Below are positions 1 through 5,780 of a stretch of 5,780 bases of DNA, piece by piece. Both the position numbers and the translations under genes were made by a program. A model generated the notes under the pieces. It did no database searches. It was not told where the DNA came from and saw only the letters and a list, made by a program, of their open reading frames with translations. Origin of the DNA: Chitinophagaceae bacterium (GTDB lineage Bacteria > Bacteroidota > Bacteroidia > Chitinophagales > Chitinophagaceae). The stretch is from the NCBI GenBank assembly GCA_030151745.1, contig JASLDA010000346.1:1-5780 (forward strand). The letters run 5' to 3'. Numbering within the stretch: the first letter of the stretch is position 1; each line of letters begins with the position of its first letter.

Positions 1-2
1 CC

Positions 3-782
3 TGCAGCCTGCTCATGCTTATTGGAATGGCATTCGCGCCGCCGGCCCGGAGCCGGGCTTCGAACGAGGGGATCGTTTTCCTCCAGGAGCACGATCCCAT
101 ACCTGCCGATGCAAAGCTGATTACCCAGCTGCATCTCAGCGCGCAGCGGTATTCCGACAGCTGCGCCTGGTTTGAGTTGCTTCTGAAGGGATCCCGTATC
201 GCTGCGTCCAACGGCGGTAACCTGGTAAAGATCCTGGAACGCAACGAGCACCGGGCCCAGGATTGCGATGCCGTGGAGCTCGCCGTGTACCGGGTGGAAA
301 ACCCCTGCGATGCCGATCGGGCATTTCGCTGGAGCCCGGGCCGGAAGCTGCGCTGGGACGATTTTCAGGGCGGCCGGAGAAGCGGCGCAAATGAACGGGT
401 AGCCGCCGAAACCTCATGCGGCATCAATGTCGAGACCAGCCTCGCCCCGGCCACGGCACGGGCGCGGATCTATGTGTTCAATATCTTCGATAAGCGCCAG
501 TCCTGGGTGCAGCAGGGCCTCGAATCGGAAGCGGTGCTCCGCCACGAGCAGGGGCATTGGGATCTCTGCGAGCTCTATACCCGCAAGATGCAGGCCCGTT
601 TCGATGCCCTGACTATCCGAGGCTCGCACCTGAACGAGACGGTCACGAAGATCTTCGACCTGGTAGAGCGGGAATACCTGCAGCGCCAGCAGGCTTACGA
701 GACGGAAACGGAGCACGGGACCGAGCCCGGTGCCCAGGCTCGCTGGGAGCAGCAGATCGCGGCAGAACTTGCTCGGAATTGA
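3..782 (+). CDS. Secreted DUF922-type putative Zn-dependent protease, probably 5' partial
   Basis: Residues are counted from the ATG at 15. The second half matches the DUF922/COG5661 pattern (predicted secreted Zn-dependent proteases): RKLRWDDFQG at 110-119, FDKRQSWV at 158-165, the zinc-site motif HEQGH at 177-181 (H177, E178, H181) followed by ELYTRKM, and a tail with QQAYETETEHG near 225-235. Residues about 15-95 form a separate region with C50 and C84 and an AASNGGNLVKI stretch, resembling small envelope lipoprotein domains of the DUF4156/RcsF kind; this part is inference. The reading frame stays open to the left edge and encodes CSLL just before the ATG at 15. That makes a hydrophobic core without a charged n-region, so the true start and the beginning of a signal peptide probably lie outside the window. 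The product is likely periplasmic or surface-exposed. Its substrate is unknown and proteolytic activity is predicted only from the motif. The next gene starts 44 bp downstream on the same strand. Confidence 0.8.
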   Translation, partial: CSLLMLIGMAFAPPARSRASNEGIVFLQEHDPIPADAKLITQLHLSAQRYSDSCAWFELLLKGSRIAASNGGNLVKILERNEHRAQDCDAVELAVYRVENPCDADRAFRWSPGRKLRWDDFQGGRRSGANERVAAETSCGINVETSLAPATARARIYVFNIFDKRQSWVQQGLESEAVLRHEQGHWDLCELYTRKMQARFDALTIRGSHLNETVTKIFDLVEREYLQRQQAYETETEHGTEPGAQARWEQQIAAELARN

Positions 783-826
783 CAGAAAGTGAATAAGCTG
801 CGTCGCGCCAGGATGTAATTTCGGTC

Positions 827-1789
827 ATGATTCTTCGCATTTCCGGCGCGCTTTTCCTGGTCTGCGCGCTGCAGACACTCGTATCGGCCCAACGTAGCGA
901 GCCCGTGACGCTGAAAGTGCCGGCAGGAGTCATTCGCGGAACCCTGACAGTGCCGCCCTCGCCGGCCAGGCCGCCCCTGGCGGTGATCCTCTCGAGCTCG
1001 GGAGGCATAGACCGCGACGGCAATAACGGCATGATGGTGAATAACAACCTGAAGCTGCTCAGCGACAGTCTCTCGAAATATGGCATCGCCAGCCTCCGCT
1101 ACGACAAGCGCGGCGTCGGTGCAAGCTCGGCGCTTACGGATGAAACCAGGCTTCGTTTTCCGGAATACGCGGATGATGTAAAGGCCTGGCTGCAATGGGC
1201 CCGCAAGCAAAACCGCTTCGCGAAGATCTTCATAGTCGGCCATGGCGAAGGGGCGCTGGTGGGTATGCTGGCAGCGCAGAAGACGCCGGTGAGCGGCGTT
1301 GTAGCCATCGGAGCCCCGGGCCGGCCGATCGACTCTTTGCTGCTGGAGCAGTTGAGCCGCCAGGGACTGAAGCCCGGACCGCTGGACACGACCCGGGAAA
1401 TGTTCCGCGAGCTCCGCCAGACCGGCAAGGTCGCCGAAGTTCCGCCGGGACCTTTTTACATCACTATATTCCGGAAGGCGGTGCAGCCATACCTGGTTTC
1501 CTGGATGAAATACGACCCGGTTGTTGAAATTGCGCGCCTGCGTTGCCCGGTCCTGCTGGTGCAGGGCGACAACGACCTGCAGACGGACACGACCCAGATC
1601 CGCCTGCTCAGCGCCGCTTTGCCAGCAGCCAAGGCCGTCGTCATCCCGGGCATGAATCAGGTTTTCCGCCAGGCTCCCACCGATCCGGCGGAGAATATGG
1701 ATACCTATTATACCGACACGCTGCCGCTCGACACGACCCTGGTCCGGACGGTCTCGGCGTTTATCAGGCAGGGCGGGGCTTCAAAATGA
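827..1789 (+). CDS. Exported alpha/beta hydrolase family protein with degenerate catalytic triad
   Basis: The 320-residue protein starts with a signal peptide (residues 1-21, cleavage likely after VSA or SAQ), so it acts outside the cytoplasm. The alpha/beta hydrolase fold is shown by a first-strand motif with IDRDGNN at 61-67, SLRYDKRGVGAS at 89-100, a nucleophile-elbow motif at 138-142, VQPYLVSWMKYDP at 219-231, and LLVQGDND at 243-250. In this bacterial family the elbow normally reads GHSEG and the His loop MNHV. Here they read GHGEG (Gly140, codon GGC at 1244-1246) and MNQVF (Gln278, codon CAG at 1658-1660). The acid D250 is retained. The oxyanion-side motif, usually GSGP, reads SSGG at 57-60. 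The gene is otherwise full length with no frameshift. It is therefore probably a non-hydrolytic homologue or one with altered chemistry; the family is certain, the substrate unknown. The upstream AGGA lies 13 nt from the ATG, a poor Shine-Dalgarno. It converges with the TraB/GumN gene 17 bp away. Confidence 0.9.
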   Translation: MILRISGALFLVCALQTLVSAQRSEPVTLKVPAGVIRGTLTVPPSPARPPLAVILSSSGGIDRDGNNGMMVNNNLKLLSDSLSKYGIASLRYDKRGVGASSALTDETRLRFPEYADDVKAWLQWARKQNRFAKIFIVGHGEGALVGMLAAQKTPVSGVVAIGAPGRPIDSLLLEQLSRQGLKPGPLDTTREMFRELRQTGKVAEVPPGPFYITIFRKAVQPYLVSWMKYDPVVEIARLRCPVLLVQGDNDLQTDTTQIRLLSAALPAAKAVVIPGMNQVFRQAPTDPAENMDTYYTDTLPLDTTLVRTVSAFIRQGGASK

Positions 1790-1798
1790 CTGCCCGTA

Positions 1799-1816
1799 CC
1801 TGCGGATCAGCGCAGG
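1799..1816. terminator. Possible short hairpin between convergent genes
   Basis: CCTGCG (1799-1804) and CGCAGG (1811-1816) are perfect inverted arms around a 6-nt loop. The dyad sits in the 17-bp gap between the convergent hydrolase and TraB/GumN genes, and the TraB/GumN stop codon lies in its loop. There is no T-tract on either side, so it is not a canonical intrinsic terminator. It could stop transcription from both directions or be chance in G+C-rich DNA. Confidence 0.25.
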
Positions 1817-2667
1817 GGGCGTACCCGGTAGCCCGCATTCCGCAATAGCTGAAGCACACCGTCCTTACCGGGCAGGTGCCCGGCGCCGACCGCGAAAAAT
1901 ACAGATCCCTTACGCATATACCCCTCCATGCGCGGGATCCAGCGGCGGTTGCGGTCGCGCAGGAGCGCGTCGGTCTGTCCGCCCAGCATGGGGCTGCTTT
2001 CGATCATGCCTGCAAGCGAGTCCAGGTTTTGCTGCCGGAAGATGGCGACCAATTGCCGGAACTGCTGTTTCATGAATGCGAAGGAGTCGACCAGCTTCAT
2101 GATTTCGGAGCCGCTGGTATCCGTATCCAGCATTTGCAGCAGGCTCAGCTGCTCGTCTACGGACTCGAGGCCCTCGAGCGGTTTCTTTGCCGTTGCGGCC
2201 TGCATTGCGATCCGGGCTTCATAGGAAGCCGGCATGGAGCAGGGCAGGAGCTTGCCCAGGAACATCAGCGGCAGCATCCCCGGATCGATCTCTTCCAAAG
2301 CCGTGGGATCGATACCGGCCGAATCGTTCGCAAATTTCGCGAACCGCTGGTAGTCGGCCGGCGCCAGGATCTCCTTCAGGGATTTGCCTGTATCGGGCCC
2401 TTTGAAGCCCTGCATCATCTTCTGCAGGGTTTGCGGATCGTCCATGTCGAGCTCCATGCAGACGCTGCGGGCCTTGCCCAGCGCCGAGTCCATGGCTGCG
2501 CTCCAGAGAAGATCCTCCGGGCAGAGCATATGAATGGTTCCCAGCACGTAAGACGGCGCCGGCAGCCCCTTGCCGGATATTTCCCAGAGCAGGGATCTGG
2601 AGCCGGTCTGAGCCGGGACATGATGCCAGACGAGCAGGACCGAAAGAAGCAGGTAAAGTCTGCGCAT
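1807..2667 (-). CDS. TraB/GumN family protein
   Basis: The 286-residue protein has an N-terminal signal peptide (residues 1-20, ending HHVPAQ), so it is probably periplasmic or envelope-associated. Family features in order are LLWEISG at 26-32, SYVLGTIHM at 39-47 (first GxxH, G43 to H46), MELDMDDP at 71-78, LEGLESVDEQ at 164-173, a LLRDRNRRW segment at 235-243, and the C-terminal FFAVGAGHLPGKDGV at 257-271 (second GxxH, G261 to H264). The length is typical for the family. TraB/GumN proteins include enterococcal TraB/PrgY pheromone-shutdown proteins and are distant relatives of the animal TIKI metalloproteases, in which the paired GxxH motifs are conserved. No substrate can be given for this bacterial member. 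The start lies 6 bp after the ZIP transporter stop, so both are probably read from one mRNA. No clear Shine-Dalgarno is visible. Confidence 0.93.
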   Translation of the reverse strand: MRRLYLLLSVLLVWHHVPAQTGSRSLLWEISGKGLPAPSYVLGTIHMLCPEDLLWSAAMDSALGKARSVCMELDMDDPQTLQKMMQGFKGPDTGKSLKEILAPADYQRFAKFANDSAGIDPTALEEIDPGMLPLMFLGKLLPCSMPASYEARIAMQAATAKKPLEGLESVDEQLSLLQMLDTDTSGSEIMKLVDSFAFMKQQFRQLVAIFRQQNLDSLAGMIESSPMLGGQTDALLRDRNRRWIPRMEGYMRKGSVFFAVGAGHLPGKDGVLQLLRNAGYRVRPLR

Positions 2668-2673
2668 GGGAGA

Positions 2674-3399
2674 TCACTCTAGGAACAGCGTTACGGCGGC
2701 AAGAGCCGCTCCGGCCAGCATCGCGCAGACCTTTTGCCAGGTGAGCATGTGCTGCCGGGTTCCGCTTTCGAAAAAAATCGTGGTCGAAATATGGATGAAT
2801 GCCCCGGCGACCAGCGGGATCATGGAGGTCACCGCCTGCGAAATAAATAAATACCGCACACCCAGGTAAGTGGCCAGGATGGCGCTTATCGGCGTGATCA
2901 TGGCGAATCCCGTGACGATCGCGAAGGTCCTGGAACGCGTAAACACCGTTTTCAGAAGCATGCCGAGAAGGATGGCTTCGGGGAGCTTATGCGCGCCTAC
3001 CGCCAGGAACAGGGAGGGATTGGTGGCCTCGCTGCGGTAATTGAAGCCGAGCGGGAGCCCCTCCATGAATGCATGGATGCTCAGGCCGGCGATGATCGAT
3101 ATGGTCGGCAATCCGTGCCCGTCGCCGTGGATATGCGTGTGGCCGTGCTCTATGCCGTGCGTGGCGCGCTGGGTGAGCAACTGCAGGAAAAATCCCGCGA
3201 GCACGAGGATCCCGGCCCTTCCGGGAAGATCGCCGAACGTCTCGGGCAGTAAATGCAGGCAGGTGATGGCAAAAAGGAACGACCCGGAGAAGGCCAGCAG
3301 CAGGTGCATGCGGCGATCGTCCGGCGCTTTGAGAAACAAGGGAAATACGCCGCCGATGAGGGTGACAACGAACAGCAGCAGATTGGCAGGCAAATGCAT
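2674..3399 (-). CDS. ZIP family divalent metal transporter
   Basis: This 241-residue inner-membrane protein consists largely of hydrophobic segments, as expected for ZIP-family importers of zinc or related divalent cations (iron, manganese). It shows FLFAITCLHLLPE at 41-53, a His-rich loop at 81-95 (H81, H85, H87, H89, H91, H95) between membrane segments, the TM4 metal motif SIHAFMEGLPLG at 107-118 (H109, E113), and the TM5 motif HKLPEA at 137-142 (H137, E141). These are the metal-binding positions of ZIP proteins. The position after the TM4 His, Asn in Bordetella BbZIP, is Ala here. Metal specificity cannot be read from the sequence. The ATG at 3399 gives an N-terminus leading directly into the first membrane segment. 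It is divergent from the YqgE gene and first in a two-gene unit with the TraB/GumN gene. Confidence 0.94.
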   Translation of the reverse strand: MHLPANLLLFVVTLIGGVFPLFLKAPDDRRMHLLLAFSGSFLFAITCLHLLPETFGDLPGRAGILVLAGFFLQLLTQRATHGIEHGHTHIHGDGHGLPTISIIAGLSIHAFMEGLPLGFNYRSEATNPSLFLAVGAHKLPEAILLGMLLKTVFTRSRTFAIVTGFAMITPISAILATYLGVRYLFISQAVTSMIPLVAGAFIHISTTIFFESGTRQHMLTWQKVCAMLAGAALAAVTLFLE

Positions 3400-3440
3400 A
3401 TGAGCCGCTGCAAGTTAGGCGGATTTGACCGGAGCGCCGG

Positions 3441-3455
3441 ATCAGGCTCCCTGAT
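3441..3455. promoter_or_regulatory. Inverted repeat in divergent intergenic region, possible operator
   Basis: ATCAGG and CCTGAT form perfect 6-bp arms around a CTC centre. The dyad lies in the 114-bp gap between the divergent ZIP and YqgE genes, 41 bp upstream of the ZIP start codon. An overlapping second pair, GGAGC (3431-3435) and GCTCC (3446-3450), is also present. The position would suit a regulator of the metal transporter. No known operator consensus is recognised, and arms this short can occur by chance. Confidence 0.3.
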
Positions 3456-3465
3456 ATGGGCATGG

Positions 3466-3513
3466 ATTTTTTCCCCCGACTGTTGTAACTTTTTCTTTTT
3501 TCAAAAAGTAGTC
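3466..3513 (+). promoter_or_regulatory. A/T-rich leader and possible Bacteroidota promoter for the YqgE gene
   Basis: This stretch is conspicuously A/T-rich within G+C-rich DNA. TAACTTTT at 3486-3493 resembles the Bacteroidota -7 element TAnnTTTG with one mismatch and would place the transcript start about 14 nt before the ATG at 3514. No good -33 TTG element is visible at the expected distance, so the call is weak. A perfect dyad, CTTTTT-TC-AAAAAG, occupies 3495-3508 just before the start codon. The A-rich half may help ribosome binding, as A-rich leaders do in this phylum. Confidence 0.3.
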
Positions 3514-4092
3514 ATGGATTTCCTGAATCCCAATAAGCAGACAGGCATCGAACCGGGGCCCGGCAAGCTGCTGATCGCGGAGCCTTTCATGGCCGATCCG
3601 AACTTTGCACGTGCCGTGATTCTGATCTGCGAGCACGGTGAAGAGGGAACCGTCGGCTTCAGCCTGAACCGGCCGACCGATCATACGCTCGGAGACTTGC
3701 TGCCGGACCTTCATACGCCGCTGCTGCCGGTCTTCCAGGGCGGTCCCGTGCAGTTGGACACACTGCATATGCTGCACCGGAATCCCTTGGCGTTCGGAGG
3801 TACGGAGATCGCCGATGGCGTTTATTGGGGCGGCAGCTACGAGGCCCTGCAGGAATCCGTTTCGCACAACAGCTACCAGGCCCTGGATCTGCGCCTGTTT
3901 GTGGGCTATTCCGGCTGGGCCGCTGGGCAGCTGGAAAAGGAGATCAAGGAAGGCAGCTGGATCGTGGCCGATGTCTCCCAGGAGCTCATTTTCGAGACCG
4001 ACCCCGACAGTCTCTGGCGCCGGGCCATCGAATCGCTGGGCCGTGAATTTGCCTATATGGTGAACATGCCCGTAAACCCGCAGCTGAATTAG
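3514..4092 (+). CDS. YqgE/AlgH family protein
   Basis: The 192-residue protein is a complete YqgE/AlgH (DUF179) member of usual length. Family hallmarks are GKLLIAEPFMADPNFARAVI at 17-36, ICEHGEEGTVGFSLNRPT at 38-55, FQGGPVQLDTLHMLH at 74-88, LFVGYSGWAAGQLEKEI at 128-144, GSWIVAD at 147-153, and LWRRAIESLGREFAYM at 167-182. It has no signal peptide or membrane segment, so it is cytosolic. Its biochemical role is not established; the AlgH name comes from a reported effect on alginate regulation in Pseudomonas and does not imply that function here. The frame is open further upstream to 3253, but that would overlap the divergent ZIP gene, and homology begins only just after the ATG at 3514, so this start is chosen. 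The following lipoprotein gene begins 71 bp downstream. Confidence 0.95.
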   Translation: MDFLNPNKQTGIEPGPGKLLIAEPFMADPNFARAVILICEHGEEGTVGFSLNRPTDHTLGDLLPDLHTPLLPVFQGGPVQLDTLHMLHRNPLAFGGTEIADGVYWGGSYEALQESVSHNSYQALDLRLFVGYSGWAAGQLEKEIKEGSWIVADVSQELIFETDPDSLWRRAIESLGREFAYMVNMPVNPQLN

Positions 4093-4102
4093 AAGCCCCG
4101 GC

Positions 4103-4136
4103 CGGCGGCATCCGATCCCTTCAGGGCAAGCCGCCG
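4103..4136 (+). other. Hairpin-forming segment between the YqgE and lipoprotein genes
   Basis: CGGCGGC (4103-4109) pairs with GCCGCCG (4130-4136). The 20-nt loop contains a smaller hairpin, CCC-TTCA-GGG (4117-4126). No T-tract follows, so this is not a typical intrinsic terminator. It may partly separate YqgE expression from the lipoprotein-uvrC pair, stabilise the upstream mRNA end, or be incidental. Confidence 0.3.
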
Positions 4137-4163
4137 CTGGAGCTTAGTAAGTAACTTCGGGCA

Positions 4164-4787
4164 ATGATTTTCAAGCAGCCTTTGCTTGCCGCCGGGCTCC
4201 TGCTGGCGGGTTCCATTTTCGGCCTCTCCTGCACCCGCCGGTCCGACAAGACCGCGGCGGCGCCTGCATCCGATTCGGCGCAGTATTCCATCCGCGCATA
4301 CGCCCGCGGGCAGATCGGCCTGCTGTACGATCAGCCCCTGACCCTGTACCGGGTCGTGCGCGAAGGAGACGTCGTGGATTCCAGCCTGCTTCCGATCACG
4401 CAGCTGAACTGGAAGGAGGTGATCCCGGCCTTCGTGCAAAGCGATATATCGGCACCCCGCTTCATAGGGCAATACCGGTTTTCGATAGCCGACGACAATC
4501 TTACGGCAACCCGCATCCTGAGCTACGAGGCGCTGCGGCCCGATTTATTTACCCGGCTCTTTCAGATCAATACCGATATCTCGAACCATATGGTGAAGAG
4601 CATCTATGTCGAAACGCGGAAGAGCGGGTTCTGGAAAAGCACCAGCCAGAAGCTGCTTTACGTGCCGAACCGGGTCATCCAGATCCAGGAGACGGACGAT
4701 CCGCTGATCGGCGCCACCACGCAACGCAGGATCGAATACATCTTCCCGCGCGACGAAGGGGCCGGCGACGTGCATATTGTGGAGTAA
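4164..4787 (+). CDS. Putative lipoprotein of unknown function
   Basis: The 207-residue protein begins with a lipoprotein-like signal: a charged start, a hydrophobic core (PLLAAGLLLAGSIFG, residues 6-20) and Cys23 in GLSC, followed by polar TRRSDKT. The -3 residue is Gly rather than the usual Leu, so the lipobox is imperfect but within the looser range seen in Bacteroidota. The mature part, about 185 residues, has no further membrane segment and no motif I recognise. It contains alternating hydrophobic stretches such as QIGLLYDQPLTLYRVV (51-66) that suggest a beta-rich fold, and ends in RRIEYIFPRDEG. It is probably anchored in the inner or outer membrane facing the periplasm. The uvrC start follows after 5 bp, so the two genes are very likely on one transcript. 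No Shine-Dalgarno is evident before the ATG. Confidence 0.8.
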   Translation: MIFKQPLLAAGLLLAGSIFGLSCTRRSDKTAAAPASDSAQYSIRAYARGQIGLLYDQPLTLYRVVREGDVVDSSLLPITQLNWKEVIPAFVQSDISAPRFIGQYRFSIADDNLTATRILSYEALRPDLFTRLFQINTDISNHMVKSIYVETRKSGFWKSTSQKLLYVPNRVIQIQETDDPLIGATTQRRIEYIFPRDEGAGDVHIVE

Positions 4788-4792
4788 CGACT

Positions 4793-5780
4793 ATGACGAA
4801 GGAAGAATTCAGTACCGTATCCGGCTCTATCCCGCATCAGCCGGGCTGCTATAAATATTACGACGCTCAGAATGAGCTGCTGTATGTCGGCAAGGCCAAG
4901 GACCTGCGCAAGCGCGTAGGCTCATATTTCAACAAGACGGTCGACAATTACAAGACCCGCCGGCTTGTCACGCTCATCGATCACATCGAATTCACGGTGA
5001 CCGATACCGAGCACGACGCCTTCCTGCTGGAAAACAGCCTCATCAAGCATTACCAGCCCCGGTTCAATATCGACCTGAAAGACGATAAGACCTATCCCTA
5101 CATCGTCATTAAGAAAGAGCATTTCCCCCGTGTGTTCCTGACCCGGCGCGTGATCCGGGACGGCTCGGAATACCTGGGGCCTTTCACCGGGGTATGGCGG
5201 GTCCGCGAGTTGCTGGACCTCATCAAGCAGAATATCCCGCTGCGGACCTGCAATCTCAACCTGGCGCCTTCGCAGATCGCAAGGGGGAAATACAAGGTTT
5301 GCCTGGAATACCACCTGGGAAATTGCAAGGGGCCCTGCGAAGGGCTGCAGGCGGAGAACGACTACCGGGAGGATATCCAGCACGTGAGGCATATCCTGAA
5401 GGGCAATACCGGGGAGGTCGTCCGCGCGCTGAAGACGCAGATGCTGGACCTTGCCGCCGCCATGGAATTCGAGAAGGCGGAAGTGCTGCGCCAGAAGATC
5501 GACGCGCTTTCCGACTTCCAGAGCAAGAGCACGGTCGTCAATCCCGCCCTGGGCAACCTGGACGTGGCAAGCGTGATCGTGGAAGACGGCCACGCCTTCG
5601 TCAACTACATGATGGTGAGCAACGGTAGCATCATCTACGCCCGCACCATGGATGTCGAGCGCAAGCTGGACGAGGAAGGCCCCGAGATCCTGGCCCTGGC
5701 CCTGGCGCGATTCCGCGAAATGTACAACAGCGTGGCCGTGGAAGTGATCGCGCCCTTCGAGATCGATCTGGCCGAAAACA
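4793..5780 (+). CDS. uvrC: Excinuclease ABC subunit C (UvrC), 3' partial
   Basis: UvrC is the nuclease of UvrABC nucleotide excision repair; it cuts the damaged strand on both sides of a lesion after UvrA and UvrB load. The first 329 residues are present and the gene runs off the right edge; family members are about 600 residues. Visible parts are the GIY-YIG nuclease domain (GCYKYY at 18-23, LLYVGKAKDLRKRVGSYF at 29-46, LLENSLIKHYQPRFN at 78-92) with Y20, Y31, K34, R41 and E80 at the expected catalytic positions. C153, C170, C178 and C182 match the cysteine set reported to hold a 4Fe-4S cluster in E. coli UvrC. A UVR motif for UvrB contact lies near 221-245 (MEFEKAEVLRQKIDAL). The RNase H-like endonuclease domain and the helix-hairpin-helix domains would lie mostly or entirely beyond the edge. 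GGAG at 4781-4784, overlapping the end of the lipoprotein gene, sits 8 nt before the ATG and is the best ribosome-binding site in the window. Confidence 0.97.
   Translation, partial: MTKEEFSTVSGSIPHQPGCYKYYDAQNELLYVGKAKDLRKRVGSYFNKTVDNYKTRRLVTLIDHIEFTVTDTEHDAFLLENSLIKHYQPRFNIDLKDDKTYPYIVIKKEHFPRVFLTRRVIRDGSEYLGPFTGVWRVRELLDLIKQNIPLRTCNLNLAPSQIARGKYKVCLEYHLGNCKGPCEGLQAENDYREDIQHVRHILKGNTGEVVRALKTQMLDLAAAMEFEKAEVLRQKIDALSDFQSKSTVVNPALGNLDVASVIVEDGHAFVNYMMVSNGSIIYARTMDVERKLDEEGPEILALALARFREMYNSVAVEVIAPFEIDLAEN

Noticed and set aside
816..823. TAATTTCG resembling a Bacteroidota -7 promoter element before the hydrolase
   Set aside because: It would put the transcript start at or inside the start codon at 827, and no -33 element is visible.
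695..1243. Open frame on the minus strand spanning the DUF922/hydrolase junction
   Set aside because: It overlaps two supported genes antisense, with no signal peptide or motif, and is explained by G+C-rich composition.
1876..2682. Long open frame on the plus strand opposite the TraB/GumN gene
   Set aside because: It lies entirely antisense to a well-supported family gene, is rich in His, Gln and Arg of the kind produced by reverse reading of G+C-rich codons, and shows no recognisable domain.
3253..3513. Upstream in-frame extension of the YqgE gene
   Set aside because: It would overlap the divergent ZIP gene by more than 140 bp, and the extra residues do not resemble the family; the ATG at 3514 gives the usual length.
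4152..4159. TAACTTCG resembling a -7 element before the lipoprotein gene
   Set aside because: It is too close to the ATG at 4164 for a normal leader and no -33 TTTG is present at the right distance.
4922..5593. Long open frame on the minus strand opposite uvrC
   Set aside because: uvrC on the plus strand is unambiguous from its nuclease, cysteine and UVR motifs; the opposite frame has no family pattern.
1..5780. Search for mobile elements, CRISPR repeats, tRNA genes and defence or secretion modules
   Set aside because: No transposase, terminal inverted repeats, regularly spaced repeats, tRNA-like cloverleaf or defence-type domain was seen on either strand.

Overview
The window looks like chromosome of a high-G+C member of Bacteroidota, most likely close to the Chitinophagaceae or Sphingobacteriales. 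This is inferred from the protein families: a UvrC of Bacteroidota type, a DUF922-type HEQGH protein, a TraB/GumN lipase-like neighbour set and a YqgE protein. Shine-Dalgarno sequences are mostly weak or absent, which fits this phylum. No tRNA, rRNA, CRISPR array, insertion sequence or phage gene is visible. The region is gene-dense, and the longest gap between genes is the 114 bp at 3400-3513.

Layout. Two genes run rightward at the left end: a secreted DUF922-type putative zinc protease, probably cut at its 5' end by the window edge, and an exported alpha/beta hydrolase. They converge on a leftward pair, a ZIP-family metal transporter followed 6 bp later by a TraB/GumN-family protein. The ZIP gene is divergent from a rightward run of three: a YqgE/AlgH protein, a putative lipoprotein of unknown function, and uvrC. 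Only 5 bp separate the lipoprotein gene from uvrC, which runs off the right edge.

How the genes relate. ZIP and TraB/GumN are almost certainly co-transcribed. TraB/GumN proteins share paired GxxH motifs with the metal-dependent TIKI proteases, so a metal link is possible but unproven. uvrC is the nucleotide excision repair nuclease and probably shares a transcript with the lipoprotein gene, without an obvious functional link. Most of the window is conserved single-copy or cell-envelope genes.

The most unusual observation is the alpha/beta hydrolase at 827-1789. It keeps the overall family pattern, but the nucleophile position is Gly (GHGEG instead of GHSEG) and the catalytic His position is Gln (MNQVF instead of MNHV). 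This intact gene therefore looks like a pseudoenzyme. I did not find a convincing new multi-gene system.
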